NCBI RefSeq assembly: GCF_037975245.1
Contig: NC_092562.1
Location: 25,696,554-25,760,553 of the forward strand
Source of the DNA: Apostichopus japonicus
Lineage: Eukaryota; Echinodermata; Holothuroidea; Aspidochirotida; Stichopodidae
Direction: 5' to 3'
DNA: 64,000 bases
Below, piece by piece: positions 47,314 through 61,042 of the stretch (position 1 is its first letter; every line of letters starts with the position of its first letter). Position numbers and translations under genes: made by a program. The notes beneath the pieces are model-generated. The model made no database searches and was not told the DNA's origin. It saw only the letters and a list, made by a program, of their open reading frames with translations.

Positions 47314-48480
47314 ACCACCTTTTCAAAGTAAAATGTCTTGAAATATCTGTACGGCGATAAGGTGGGGTCGAGTGGGGGAGTGGGGGGAGTGGGGGAGGTG
47401 GGGGACATTATCCATTGTTAAACCGGTGTCCTGTGACTGCCTATCTTTTTACGGTTTTATCCAAACAACGGTTTACATACATTGTAAACTCTTTGCATAC
47501 TTTGCAGGAACTCAAGCAGAATATGCATGGATTCAAGTCCTTCAACTGTATACAGATTATCTTTATTGTGACTATACCCTATAGAATGCGTCCTACAATC
47601 TAAACTGGTATTTGGCAGCTAACGAATTTGACTATTTACCAAAATCTAACAGAACTTTCTTAACGTTGATAGAAAACGTTCGAAGAACATTCTTTTAATA
47701 TCCGTTCTGGCAGGTTCATCAAATGTCGGCGTTACTAAACTCACAGTTTTGAGGTAAAAAAAAACATGCCGGTCGGTTTGATAGAAAGATTCGTTCAACG
47801 AAATGAATCGCAGAATAGATGGGGAATGACACATAATTACTAACTCTATCTCGGGAAAAAAAACTGTACTTCTCTCAATCGGTGTAATGTATACTCAAGA
47901 ATTACAACGTGACGTATTCGCAGACGTCAGCATATTCTTCGCTTACCACTATAGAGCTTTTCAAACTGAGCTGGAATTACCGTTATACGCATGCGTATTA
48001 GTAAAATTATATGCTTTGGCTTTCTTTCAACCGTCTGACCAGAAAGTGGGACTGATTCATTAGCAGGCAACTTTTTCTTTATGAGGCAGAGGGTCGTGGA
48101 GGCCTGAGTGGTGGGTGGGGGGGGGGTGTAGAGGAACAAAATAAGCGCTATTTGTATGTTATACTTCGTCTTGAAATTCGCATCGCTTTACTAGCTGCAA
48201 GGGTTCAAGTATGAGTATCTTGTTAAGGTTACTGGTACTATCAAACATGAGTTTACGCTGAGCTTTAAAAGCAATTACTTTTTAGCGATGAATTGATCGA
48301 CAGAAAATAAGAACATTAAGAAGGGACGGTGGGAAAGTCGTGGAGGGGTTTGGGAAAGGCTGGATGTGGATAATATCTGTACCCCACGGCTAGTACATAA
48401 CCAATGTTACATGATTGGTATATCATATCAATACTGAGTAAATGTAGGGGTATACTTAATGCGTATATTACAGCCTAACA

Positions 48481-48498
48481 GTGTGTGTGTGTGTGTGG
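48481..48498. repeat. (TG)n microsatellite
   Basis: About nine TG units, followed by a G-rich stretch. Confidence 0.85.
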
Positions 48499-48539
48499 GG
48501 GAGGGGTGTATGGAGGGGGAGTGAGGGAGAAATTGTATT

Positions 48540-48790
48540 CCACTTAAATAAATATAATTTCACTTAGGCTAAGCTTAATTGAATTCCACTTAAGTAAAAT
48601 TAAATTTTACTTAAGTAGAATTAAATTTTACTTGAGTAGAATTCAAGTTTACTTGAGCAGAATTCAATTTATAACTTAAGTGAAATTGGACAACATTGGC
48701 CTCTAGTTTACTTACGTAGAATACAATTCAACTTAAGTAAAATTCAATTCTACTTAGCCTAGGGGAAGTACAACTTCACTTAAGTGGAAC
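48540..48790. repeat. ACTTAAGT palindromic repeat cluster
   Basis: About a dozen copies of TTACTTAAGTAGAATTAAAT or its variants in both orientations. ACTTAAGT is itself a palindrome, and ACTTAAGTAAAATT pairs with AATTTTACTTAAGT at 48590-48620. Confidence 0.85.
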
Positions 48791-49269
48791 GGACTTTCAC
48801 TTTAGTTGAAGCATTTCACTAAAGTACAATGTGCCATACGCACGTGCAAATTCGTAATTGATTCATTCTCGTAGAAGTGACGTCACTACATACGATATCA
48901 ATCAGCCCGAGGAAAAGGCCGGCTTTTGTTTCGAGTTTGTCTTCACGTAGCCCACATGTATACGAAACCAAAACAAAGATTAACTTGTAAGACGATATGA
49001 AAAGACATTTATCCCCCTTTCTTACACGAAGTTAACTATTTACAAGCACGGTTTAAAAAGCAAGAAGAACAAAAGAAGGGAAAATGTCATCAGGAAAGAT
49101 CTTTCGATGGATTAGCCTGGTATAGCCTAAGTTCTGTTAAATATTTATTTAAAACAAGTCAGGCAAGCATTTTGTCTGTACATAAGAATCCAAAAAGTGT
49201 CTAAATGACGGTTTCCCAAATATAAGGCACATCATCCCACTATGGCAAAGCAAATCTTATATCTCTAAA

Positions 49270-49461
49270 TCTTATATATATATATATATATAGAAATATA
49301 TATATATAGAAATAAATATATATATATAGGAAATATATAAATATATATATGTCTATATATAGGCATATATATTTACTATATATATAGACGTATATATATA
49401 TTCATATATATATAGGCTATATATATATATATATATAGGCTATATATATATATATATATAG
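49270..49461. repeat. TATA-rich compound microsatellite
   Basis: (TA)n broken regularly by TAGAAATA, TAGGAAATA, TAGGC and TAGACGTA blocks. Confidence 0.9.
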
Positions 49462-50012
49462 ACTTCGCTCTGTCTAAAACGCTGACGAAAATGGAACTGA
49501 AAGTGCAACGTAATCACAGTTCATGAATAATTCATTAAAATCGTTCCATATTCATCGATCTCCCATTTCAGTCTTCATCACACTTGTAGCTGAGAGAGCG
49601 TGTAACCAGTATTCATTCGTACATATTGATTGATTGTGAACGGAGTAGGATCGGACAGAGTTTAGCTCAATATTTGACGGCTGTCAAGTTTGCGTTGTGA
49701 ATTATATGGTAACGATATATAACTATACACTTTTTACTGGTCAGCATATCGTTCAAATTAAAAAAAAGAAAGACACTGTTTGTAATAAAAGAAGAATCCA
49801 TCGGAAAGAATGTTGGCATGAAGCTGCAGGGAAGGCAGGCTGTTTGAATTTGTTGTTTATCTTTTGGAGGGAGGAAAATCTGAGAGGGGATGTCTTTTCG
49901 ATTCAGTCTGATCTTATTTCCAGTTTTCGTCTTCTGGACGATTGGATTTCGTAAGTGAAATTGTCTATTTGTTTTGTTTTGTTTTCGCCAATTTGTTAAA
50001 ACTTTCATCGCA

Positions 50013-53000
50013 TTTTTTTATTTATTTATTATTATTTAACATTAAAGGGTATACTCGGTTAGCGTAAAGCTAATCTCCCCCGAGGCCCTGAAATAAAATA
50101 ACTAATAGTGAAATGACAAAATATAATCATATAAAATAATAATAATAAAATATAAAAATATGAGACGGCAATTAAAATAAAAAATAAAAAATGACTATGG
50201 CATAAAATACAACATGGAACAATCAATGAAAAGAAATTAAGAGCATAATAAATTAGAGTAATAAATTAGTAAAAATTAGTAATAAATTAGTAACTCCTGC
50301 ATAGAACGTTCAATAGTATTTAAAGACTTGGCATTCTTACACTCCTTTGATAATTCGTTCCATTCCTTAGCAGCAACATATGAAAATGTTTTCTGGTGAT
50401 ACTGGGTATTACCACCCTCTAAAAATAAATAATTTCGTGTGGTGGACCTAAGAGAGTGGTTATGTATATTATTTTCCACAACATACTGTGGAGCAAGACC
50501 ATTTAAAAGACCTATACACCATTGTCAATCTTTTTCATTTTAAACGTTTTTCGAGTGAGGACCAGTTTAAAGTTTTAAAAAGGTCTTCAGATCTATCATC
50601 AAATGTTGCATTGAGAATAATTCTTGCTGCAGCTTTCTGTAAACGACTAAGTCTGAGAACATTTCTGGCATTACTATTTCCCCATACTAAACTACAGTAC
50701 TCAACCATCGGTAAAATATATTCATTATAAAATAGAATTCAAGTATTGGTATCAATGAATGGTTTTATGCGTCTAAGAAGAGCCAATCTACTGGAAACGA
50801 GCTTGCAAACAGAATCGACTTGTTCATTCCAAGATAATACATTGTCGATTTTTACATTGTCGTTTTGTCGAATCTTCGACGGCAATATTTAATTTGTTAT
50901 TTGGAATGGATTTCAACCTTTGTCTTGAACCAATCAACATGCTTTTAGTTTTATTATTTATAACCATTTCATTTTTCTTGCACCATTTGCAAACATTATC
51001 TATATCCTCATTAAATTTGGTATTTAAATCATTCATAGACTTGCCCTTCATATGAATTGTTGTATCGTCTGCATACATGTCCGCATTGCAATAATTAATA
51101 CTTTGAACCATGTCATTAATAAACAAAACAAAGAGCAACGGGCCCAGAATTGACCCCTGTGGCACCCCACATGTTACTGGCAGTAAGGGGGGAAATACAC
51201 CATTTACACATGTAGATTGTTGTCTATTACATAAATACGACTAAAACCATGCAACAGAGCTTTCGGAAAGACCATATATAGATAACTTATTTATTAGAAT
51301 AAAATGGTTTACTAGGTCAAATGCTTTTCTCAGGTCTAGAAATACAGATCCTATAAGATATCCACTATCAATAGATTTATTCCAGTCGTCGATTATCTTT
51401 AGTAATGAAATTTCACAAGAGTGCCCTTTTCTAAAACCTGACTGGGACGATCGTATTAGACCAAATGCATTTAAAAACTTGGATAAAGCACCATGAACGT
51501 GTTTTTCTAATAGCTTCGATAATACAGGCAAGATTGAAATGGGTCGATAATTGGATACTTCTATATTTGAATCACTCTTGTAAATGGGAACAACTTTGGC
51601 TTTCTTCCGCTTAGTAGGAAAGACGGAGTTTCTGATGCTACTATTCACTACATTGGTGATACTGTTTGTTATTTCACTAGCAGATAAGTTAAGAAGATAT
51701 AGGAGCTAATCCCGCCCAGACCGGTGGCTTTAGTAGCATCCTTTGAAATAAGCGCTTTGTAGACAAATTCATCAGTCACCTCTGGAATCTGGAATGCAAC
51801 ACCATTGCGTAATTTGGAAGAAACAAACTCTTAAACACTTGCTAAATAATCATCATCCACATTGTTGTTAATACCAATAAGATACTTAGACGATACAGAC
51901 GTAAAGAATTCGCTAAATGACTTAGCGATATCGAGTGGATCTGCTTCTAGGTTACCATTGTTGATTATCGTGCTTATTTTCTGCTGACTTTTCATTTTAG
52001 TATCATTGGACTGAATATTTTTTAGGATTTGCCAAATAGCTTTGGAATCGCCTTTGCCCTTAACATTAGAATCTCTGAAATAACTTTGTTTAGTTGATCG
52101 AATTAAACTTACAACTTTGTTTCTCCAGAATCGATATATCTCTGGATATTTTAATTTTGACGAATTCCTCATTTTAATGGCATGACTTATCTCAGCATTG
52201 AACCACTTGGGCTGATTTTTTATTTTGAACTTTTTTTTTCTTTTAGGGGAGCATGTTTATTAACAATATTAAGACAAATATTTTCTCAATTTTCTAACGA
52301 ACGATTTGCATCTGCTACCTGCAACACAGATTGCCAAGAACAATACCTTATAGGTCTTGCTTGAACGCATTTACATCTAATTTATTTGTCGCACGATATT
52401 TCATGGTTTCGTGACCCGTCTTTTTTGATGATGCATGGTTGGTGTAAGGCAGCGTGTTCTAAGTGAAATATATCGGGTAATGGTCACTCAACTTAATTTT
52501 TGGAACTTCAGTATTAATAATAATAAATGAACTTATATAAAGCGCTAAAATCTACGAAGTATTCAATAGCGCTGTACAACCCTAATGGAACGCCAACTTG
52601 AAAAAAAAAATGAGTCTTCAAGCAAGACTTGAACTGACTGAGAGTAGGAGAACTCCACACAGATATGGGCAGACCATTCCAGAGCTTGGGCCCGGCTGAT
52701 GGGAAGGCACGGTCGCCATAGGTTTTCAGTTTAGTTCTGGGAACAGTGAGAGTGAGTGTATTGCTAGAACGCAAGGTATAACGAGTATTGACCTGGAAGG
52801 ACAGATCGTCTGACAAATAGGCGGGTGCCATTCCATGAATGCACTTATACACCAGGATCAGTACTTTGCACTTAATTCTGAATTCAACAGGCAACCAGTG
52901 CAAAGAATGGAGGATACTCAACGATGGTGTGTTGAAGTCATAGCAATCTACAACAAGCCTGGCTGCGCTATTGACAATTCGACTTTCTTTAAATTAGTCG

Positions 53001-53280
53001 TATAAATATGATCAATTAATGTGCACGATAAATTAGTTACTCTAGTTGGTACCTTTATTATTTGCTTCAAGGTTGTACATCTCCGTGTCCTGCATCCACC
53101 TTTTGTTACCACCACCTAGTAGATTTATGTTAAAGTCCCCGATAATAACTATATCAAAAAAAGAATTACATGGGGCAGCTAACATGTCATGAACATGATC
53201 AATCCACTCGGCTGCTGAATCAGGGGGGCGGTACAAAACACATAATAACAAATTTTTAATATTTGATATCTTCATTTTTT
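50013..53280 (-). mobile_element. broken CR1-type LINE (endonuclease and reverse transcriptase), with a second LINE tail inside
   Basis: 5' end near 53280. Endonuclease: LYRPPDS, IIGDFNINLL, then TLIDHIYTTN near 53000; after an insertion (52506-52982), LSDHYPIYF near 52480. RT: NYRPISILPVLSKLLEKH, FLDLRKAFD, GVPQGSILGPLLFVLFIND and the catalytic YADDT (about 51075). C-terminal part ends NAKSLNTIERSMQELLIYY at 50276. 3' UTR ends GAGTATACCC and an AATAAATA tail near 50013. Several stops and frameshifts break the frame, so it is inactive. Motif order matches CR1/L2/Rex-like elements; the clade was not tested. Confidence 0.9.
52506..52982 (-). mobile_element. 5'-truncated CR1/L2 LINE tail nested in the LINE endonuclease
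   Basis: Frame from 52921: MSILHSLHWLPVEFRIKCKV, YKCIHGMAPAYLSDDLSF, RSSNTLTLTVPRTKLKTYG then PKLWNGLPISVWSSPTLSQF. This is the standard C-terminus of CR1/L2 ORF2. The 3' UTR has TATAAAGCGC and ends in (TTA)n. Same strand as the host LINE and a different family from it. Confidence 0.88.
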
Positions 53281-55363
53281 ATCCCTTTTTGATCCCTATT
53301 TGATACCTTCAATTACAAAACTATTCATAACCAGCCCCATCCGAACAAAGAAATTTTGGGGTGTAAAATGATTCAAAGTATAACATAGCCTATACTTGTT
53401 ACTAATTATTCAGAGTAACTCTGAAAGCGTCCGACAAAAACAGCTTTTTTCCCCTATAACAATGGAGATTCTTATTTAAAGCTATTCGTAATGGCATGTA
53501 TTGATCGCACGTATGTATGACTACAGCTGCATGTACTAACAGAACAGTTCCAACACCCTCTTGATAATCAGTCACATTTCCTTTACAAAAAAGCTAACAT
53601 CTTGTAATATAAAATTGAAAGTAAAACTTTGAATTCACCCCTCCGCCTACCCCCCCCCCCCCCAGAAGAACATGCTTATTACCTTATTATATAATCGGAA
53701 AGGTAATTCAGTTTATATATCGCCTGCAATATACAACTCTCAATGAATGTATTTAGTCTATAGACATACACGGTATAACAGCATTTCCCATCCATGCATT
53801 TCCCATACATTTATGTCATGTATATTATGATAGCGGTATTGTGCATGATTGAGTTAGTGTACATTAACCGTACCGTAAACCTATAGGCTATACCTAGTTG
53901 TGTTATATGTAGCTGCGTATAAATGTATGTAATGTTAGGTCACTGTCCTATAAGAAGAACAGAAGCGAAAATATGTTAACGTTCAATCTCTTACATCTAT
54001 TCAAATGACATTTCCCCCCTCGTCCATTTATTCGAAATCTGCACTCTGTTGCAGAATGAAAATAGAACATAACGTAATAGTAGTATTATAACTCGCAGTC
54101 CCCATTGAAACATAAAGAGGCACAGCCAAAGGCTATTCAACAGTCGATAGGTATTTTATTTTAATTTGTGTATTGAAACTGTTAACGCAGTGTTAAGTTT
54201 CTCTTCATTTCCATTATGTGAACGTTTGAAATTAATGACATGTCCACATAAGGATCTCTGATTCCATAATATAAGTGTTATCGTTTCTGCGTTCAGTGAC
54301 AAGAATTACGCATGAAAAGAAAACGGACACAAATTTAATCAAACAGGAACAAAGTCTGTATTCCGACAGAAAGTTGACAAATTATGTACAAATAAAATGG
54401 AAATGATTCAGTAAAACATGAGATATACTTTAGCATCTGTTGCCATATTGCTAAGTTTATTGAATCAAAAATAAAATGGTGAGGGGGAGGGAGGGGGAGT
54501 GGGTACATGTTTCATGGGTTTTTTTCTCACAAAAATGTGAGTAATTTGACATGGGTACGTTTCCAATTTCCAAATCGTTATCAGAATCAAAGTTCTTGAA
54601 CGAAAGTGAACAAACGGACATACATTTTGCATGATTCAATAAATTTGGCATGTTTCAATTTTAAGCAAAATTATGTTATGAATTATTTCTTACAAAGAAA
54701 TTCAATAAAATGTTACCTTTTACATTTGGTTGTTTTGAAAGATATTTAAATACAAATTAAAGACCAAAATAACAAAAACATCAGTAGATACTTTTGAAAA
54801 GATAAGAAAAAGAATTATTATAAACTTATACCGACAAAGAGTAAGAACATTTTCACTTCACTTTCCTATACGCAATCAGGTTAGGCCTATTTACATGTCT
54901 TAACTTAAGTCATGTCTGTAAGACAGACATTTCATGACCTCATTGTATTTTTTTGATATGGTTTATCTTAGCATTAGGGATAAAACATATAATTTATTAA
55001 CCTTAAGAATAAACTTCAATTTAGAGTAGAAATGTCAAATGGTGAGGAATTAAATTATTTAGTTTGCAACTGTAAATGCTTGCAACGGTAAGATCATGAA
55101 ATTGACTGGGTGATTAAAAAGGAGATTATGACCACAGAAAAAAATCCTGGATAAAATAAACTGCTTTCCGAATAACAATTGTTCACTGTCAAGAAGAAAA
55201 GATGAAATAACTGCAGGACAGCCTCAAAACAGGTGATCCAAGTTCCCTCTGTTTGCTTAACAAAAGGTAAATCAAAAGGCTCGTCAAGTTATTGTTTTAT
55301 TAAATGAAGAAGACGAGATGAACCAAGAATACGATGAAGGAAACGAAATGAAACATAAAGTCG
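53281..55363. other. no gene or element recognised
   Basis: AT-rich with a C14 run at 53650-53663. Nothing else found. Confidence 0.5.
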
Positions 55364-55576
55364 GGCAAGCTTAGAATTTTATTTTAATTACCAAGGAGAT
55401 TATTTTTAAACTATTCATTTCCTTTAGCTACATCATTGCAATTTATATTTCTTTCAGTAGGTGCCCGTAAAATTATCAGCATATTGCCCGAATATTCACA
55501 AAAATATTTGGTTGAGGGGCTGCAGCCCCCCCCCCCACCAGCCCCCCCCCCCGCCTCCTACGCCTATGTAACTATG
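55364..55576. mobile_element. partial hAT-like MITE, same family as 30768
   Basis: From GGCAAGCTTAGAATTTTATT through TTCTTTCAGTAGGTGCCCG to the end CCTCCTACGCCTATG. Matches the 3' half of the element at 30768-31204. The 5' half is missing. The shared terminus supports CATAGGCGTAGG as the true end. Confidence 0.7.
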
Positions 55577-55654
55577 GCGGCAAAGCCAACAACGGCAACG
55601 ACAGGAAAGACAAAAGTGAAATGAACCGCAATATCAGCGATGCTTTATATACGG

Positions 55655-56090
55655 GAAAAAGCCCGACGACGACGACAACAGCGACGACATCGACAACTGC
55701 TAGCGATGTTGACAACTCAACGGTATAACACCGTCGACAGCAAAAACTACATTGACTACATCGCTAAAATACACGTACAGTGATAATGTAGACAACAGAA
55801 ACAGCTACGTCAAAGACGATACAGTCAATGTCGTAAACGACAGCGACGACAGTTGCGTCATTATCGACAGCAACAACATCACTACGAAAAAGAGGGATGT
55901 TGACTATGACGACAGTAACAGTACAATGACGAAAACTACATTGGCGACAGCAACAATCGCGATAATGTTGACCACTTCAACGATAACGCAACGACGATAG
56001 CAAGATCAACAAACACAATAACGACAATAATGATAATAAACGGTAACGGTGGGAAATTTGTCAACAACGACGACGAAAGCAACGTCTGCA
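55655..56090 (+). repeat. ACR-rich low-complexity tract (GAC/AAC/ACA)
   Basis: Strong bias for GACGAC, AACAAC and ACGAC words on the plus strand. An 82-codon Asp/Asn/Thr-rich frame (55752-56000) follows from this composition and is not called as a gene. Confidence 0.8.
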
Positions 56091-58880
56091 ACATTATCTT
56101 TTCAAATGTTTAGCAAAAAAATGATGATAGAATTAATTAGATTATTGTCTAAATATTCATGAACATTTCCCATGATAACAATACAACAACAAATATTGAA
56201 AGAAAGACAGTGCAAAATATTATAATGATGAATCAAATAATACTAAACTATCAACGAATATAACTTTTGACGTATATAGTGATATGTGAAGGCTACATGA
56301 ATCTATATGGTGCATAATATATTTATGAATCATTAAGATGTGATATTTCTTTCACTTTTATCGTTCTTCTACTGGAATAGCAAAATATGAAAAACAAGAC
56401 CCTGAAGTTTACATCGGCGTTAATAACTTCCATTATGAAAAACGTAACCAATTATGGTGATTTTTAATAAACCCTTTACACCCATCGAGTCCTTAACGCA
56501 GGTCATACGTTGAATCGATCTTTTGACTCTACGTTAAGTTTTTGAACATAACCTTTTTATGCAATCAATATTACGTAAATCGTGTCATTAATATTAATTA
56601 ATAATTAATATTACAGAACAAGATTTGATATATTTCACTTTCAGTTCCGATATGTAAGTTATTTGATTCCTTTTTATAAATAGCCAAATAATTGAGGATA
56701 AAATTGATAATTTGATATTTCTTTTGGCTTTTTTTTTTTGGTTTTGCTCTCTTTTTTATGTTTTTTTTTTTTACTGTTTATGCTTAGAATCTCTTCAAAT
56801 GAGGTTTCATCTCTTCTATTCTTTCTTTTTGGTTCAGAATCTAGGTCTTTTTAAGTGTTCTTTTTACTTCAGTTTTCCCTCCTATAATCTAGGCCTCATA
56901 TTACTTCATATTTCAAGCTGCCTTTATTTTTAGGATTTTAATTATAGAGATGTTCTCACCAATCTTTTCTAACTCTAAACTATACCGATGTAACTCTAAA
57001 CTTGATCAAAAAGAACAGAAAACTGAGAAAAAATTATCGAGTTTTTAGTTACTAATTGGACTTTCATCTTCAGGGAATTTTGCAAATTAAAATGTGAAAA
57101 CAGCTACATTAAATACTGAACAGGAACGACAATCATGTTTATCGCGATAAATCTTTGTCATCTCGATTTTTTTCCATATTGATTCGAAAGATGACACCGA
57201 TTAAACCTTCATTTTATGTAGAAGAAGCTTTGTAATTTAATTTGAAACTCCTTCGTTTCCTTGAACTTGTGTTTATTTACCCCTGGAAAAGCAATCTGTC
57301 TCCCTAAGTGTATTTTTTCTCCTTCTCGTTTTCTGATTAATTTTTATCAAGCCATCGATCAATTCTAGAACTGATTTTTATTATTTCTTCAAACACGTAA
57401 GAAATACATGAACAGTTTTTTTTTGTAATACATTTGAGAGCTCATCATTAAGAATAATCACACATAAAAACATAATGTATGGAGAAACTGCAGGAACAAC
57501 CACACCTCCCTTCCCCTCCCCATTCCGTGGACCCACTCATTTTCAAGCATATTAAACATTGACAATAATAATTGTACAAACTTTTATCACCGTAATCCGC
57601 ACCCGTTTGTATCTTTTAAATAGCATTATTGAAAATGTTCAGTTTTATTTTTATTTTATCGTTCAGTCTGATACAGCTTCAAACCATTCATTAACACTAT
57701 ATATTCGCCACGCGCATGTTGTATGGATTAAGGGGTTAGTGTATGAGTGCATTATACGCACTCACCTTGCTCATATTGTAGTCAATGGACCCATGAAAGG
57801 TGTTCCGAAATGTCATTTTTGAATTATAAATAAATAGATCGGAAAAGTCCGCCATGTATCCAACATTTTCAACGCGAGCTTATCCATCACCCGTTGTTTT
57901 TTTAGTCGTACATTGCATGATACGAAGTTACGGTACTATATTTCTGGTCGACATGGAAATATGTAGTTTGATTCTCCTTGTGTTCGACAGTGTCATATGA
58001 AATTGGCTTTTAGCATTCGCCCATACTTACCGCGACACCCCCCCCCCCCATCCCCCATCCCCTCACACACCGGCAGGGATACTTACACCCCCTTATACAT
58101 ATACCGGTAAGTGCATAAATAGCTAGACCCTTAGGGTATACTCCTAAATATTTTCATGCTTCCTGTGCACTCTGTCCAAGAGCAAAGGTAAGCTGGGGAC
58201 GTTATCATGAAAAGTTTCCATGGCAACGTCATCCAATCAAGTCCTTGATATGCCATTATCTCTCTTATAGTTGCCATGAAAACTGCGATTACTCAAGAGA
58301 CGACACACAAACAAACAAACAAACAAAACATCATATATAAACATTTGTCCTTTATATGTTGGCTTTTTGTTAACTTCCGGGAATTGCTAGTCCTTGATAA
58401 TTCTCAAATCCCGACGGGTGTCGTATGCTTCCTTTTAGGTGACTTATTATTTTCCGATTGGATAGGTTTATGACTAACTATAGAGCCTAGCCTATATAAG
58501 AAGCACAAAAATCAAGTAAAGGAATGATCTGGAGGTATTTTTATTAAAGTGTCCTAAGTGAACTTATACAACGAGTGTGAAGTTATGTCTTCTCTCACTA
58601 ATATATGTCTGCTGCGTAGAACCATCTTTAATTTTTTAAGGTGAAAATAATGTTTTTTCTAAAAAGCTGATATATTTGGACTAAGGGAGGTGTGGGGAGA
58701 GAGTTGGCTATAATCATAATCATCGCTATAGCTCGGCCTTTATCTACTTCTGTATATACCATTATCATACGTGTATACCTCAATCGCTAAACTCCAATAA
58801 ACTAATACAGTAACCTGTACTGCTAACTCTATCTCTACAACCTCTATCTCTACTTCTACCTCTACCTCTAATGCTACCCC
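56091..58880. other. no gene or element recognised
   Basis: AT-rich; T-runs near 56730-56775, C-run at 58039-58048, (ACAA)n at 58308-58325. Confidence 0.5.
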
Positions 58881-58885
58881 TACAC
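58785..58885. repeat. (CTCTAC)n-like short repeat
   Basis: Variants of ACCTCTATCTCTACTTCTAC repeated at 58825-58880. Confidence 0.7.
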
Positions 58886-58889
58886 TCTA

Positions 58890-59270
58890 AAGAAAGGTTA
58901 CGCAAATTGTGTAGAAATTTACACAACCACTGTACGTGTACATAGTGCACATAGCAAACGTTGTGTGGCAACTACACAATGTTGTGTGAAAAACAAGTTG
59001 TGTAAAATCTACACTTAGCCTGTGAAAAAATAACACATTGTGTTCAAATATTAGCACAAGTGTTGTGTACATTATATCGAACGCATGTTTGATAGTGACA
59101 CAACTGTGTTCTTTAACTAACACAACAGTTGTATAAAATCTACCAAAGGTCTTTGTAAAGAATGAAACTTTGTTTTCTTTAACTAACACATCAGTCGTGT
59201 AAAATATAGGAATGCCGCTGCAAGAAATGACACAACGGTTGTGTCGAAGTTGCTATTGCCTGTGTACTGA
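58890..59270. repeat. TTGTGT/ACACAA degenerate repeat cluster
   Basis: More than a dozen copies of TTGTGTAAAATCTACAC-like units or their complement (ACACAACAGTTGTATAAAAT), in both orientations, many forming short inverted pairs. Confidence 0.75.
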
Positions 59271-60457
59271 TGCCACAAAGTTATGCTGTATATAAAATGT
59301 ATAGCATTACTTAAAGCCATCTTAGGAAAACATAACTCTGCAGATGTTTAGGAAGCCATGACGAAGCGGATGTGTAAAATCTGTTGAGTTGAATCTGCAA
59401 TAAATGCCTAGTTGAAAAGGACACCAAGAAGAGTTTTTTCAAACCACATCACATCTTCTGGAATTCTCATATGAGAAAAACAAATAAAATAAGGTTCAGA
59501 AGTTAAACTTTATTTTAAAACCAATAATAATAGAATACAAGCTTGAATTATCTTGAATACAACTACTACTGAAAAATGATACAAATGATGTAATTTAATA
59601 CTAAAATACGATAGGAAGCTGAATGCACTGTGCCCGCACACTGCCACCATTCCCACCCCTTCAGGGCCTTATCTACACTAAACATTTGAAAGTAGCACAC
59701 ATGGACATGTACCAAGGGACAACAGACCCGCAATAAAATAGCTATGTAATATTTATAGCTGATAGATATAACAGTATATCAGTAGCAAAACTACAAGTAT
59801 AGTAATAATAATATGTGACGATAATGATGATTTACTTATAACGGGCAAAATTGACATGAAAAGTCATATTGGCTTTGACTGACCTCCAACTAAACATATT
59901 TTAGACGGTAGGAGAGACGTAACAATCAAACACACTACTTTCAGTTCTTTCATTAAACTTTGAAAACAAAACTAGTGAAAATTTCATTGCATTTGTAAAG
60001 ACTTGTGCACACTCAATATTAAGTGTAAAATGCGGCATTTAAAATGCCTAGAAAATAAAAAAGCCCTTTTAAACATTCACATACCCCCACCACCCCCCCC
60101 CCCCCAAAAAAAAGAAGAGTTAACTTGACAAAATTGGGCATGACAGCCAAAATGTCAAATTTATTTCACCACATTTTCCCACAATATATATATACCATAT
60201 GTATCTGTATTGGCATCATCTACATTCGTTCGATTTCATCTATCAGATATATGTGGTTTGAGTGTATACCTATGTGTAATCAAGTCTACCTTTTACACTA
60301 AAAATTGGCCACAGTAAATCCACTGTTTCATTGAATACTATTTATAAATATCTATACACCCAACAGAATAAATGTGTTTACAAACTATTTTAACCCATAC
60401 ACACTCCAATAATAATACTTAGATTACATAAGAAAATACACGTACCCAACCATTATC
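59271..60457. other. no gene or element recognised
   Basis: C-rich run at 60083-60105. Nothing else found. Confidence 0.5.
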
Positions 60458-60626
60458 CAGGGTTCCCGCACCTTGGCTGAAAACCTGTTCCAACACAGAA
60501 ATTTAAAAAAATCACAAATTTTTGTGGACCCTAGGCTTTGTAAAATACCATGTCTTTTAAGTCTTGATTTTGCTTTGGGGGAAATTCCATATGTTTCCAG
60601 GTTTTTCTATGACCGCAGGAACCCTG
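60458..60626. mobile_element. 169-bp hAT-like MITE
   Basis: Ends CAGGGTTCCCGCACC and GACCGCAGGAACCCTG are inverted. Flanks ATTATC and ATCATC differ at one of six positions, in line with the 6-bp duplications of the other CAGGG elements here. Confidence 0.6.
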
Positions 60627-61042
60627 ATCATCCGTTTAAAGATAAGAGCTGAATATTGAGCAGTAATCATTGTACATTTCTAAATGTTATCACGGCTGAA
60701 TAGACACAGAGAAGTTAATGGTATATGCACAAATGACAGTTACAGCAGTCTCAGAAAAAAACACTCAATAACGAAACCATTTTCTGTCTGCTAACTACTT
60801 GTACATTTTTACTGCAATGTATACAGCGAGAGACTTTGTTTGAGGTAATTTACAATACTATGGAACTATAGAATAATTAGCTTTACTCCTTACTTTGATC
60901 ACAGTTATGTAGGGAGCGTACTTAATGAAGTAAGTTCTTTCCGACTGCCTTGAAGCTTGTAAAAACTTCCCATACAGATTAACATGCGGACGGGTACTCA
61001 ACATTTCAAACATAGAAAGCCTTAAAAGTAGCATCAACTGCA

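Noticed and set aside
55752-56000. Asp/Asn/Thr-rich 82-codon frame
   Set aside because: Follows from the ACR-rich low-complexity tract; no domain, no splice context.
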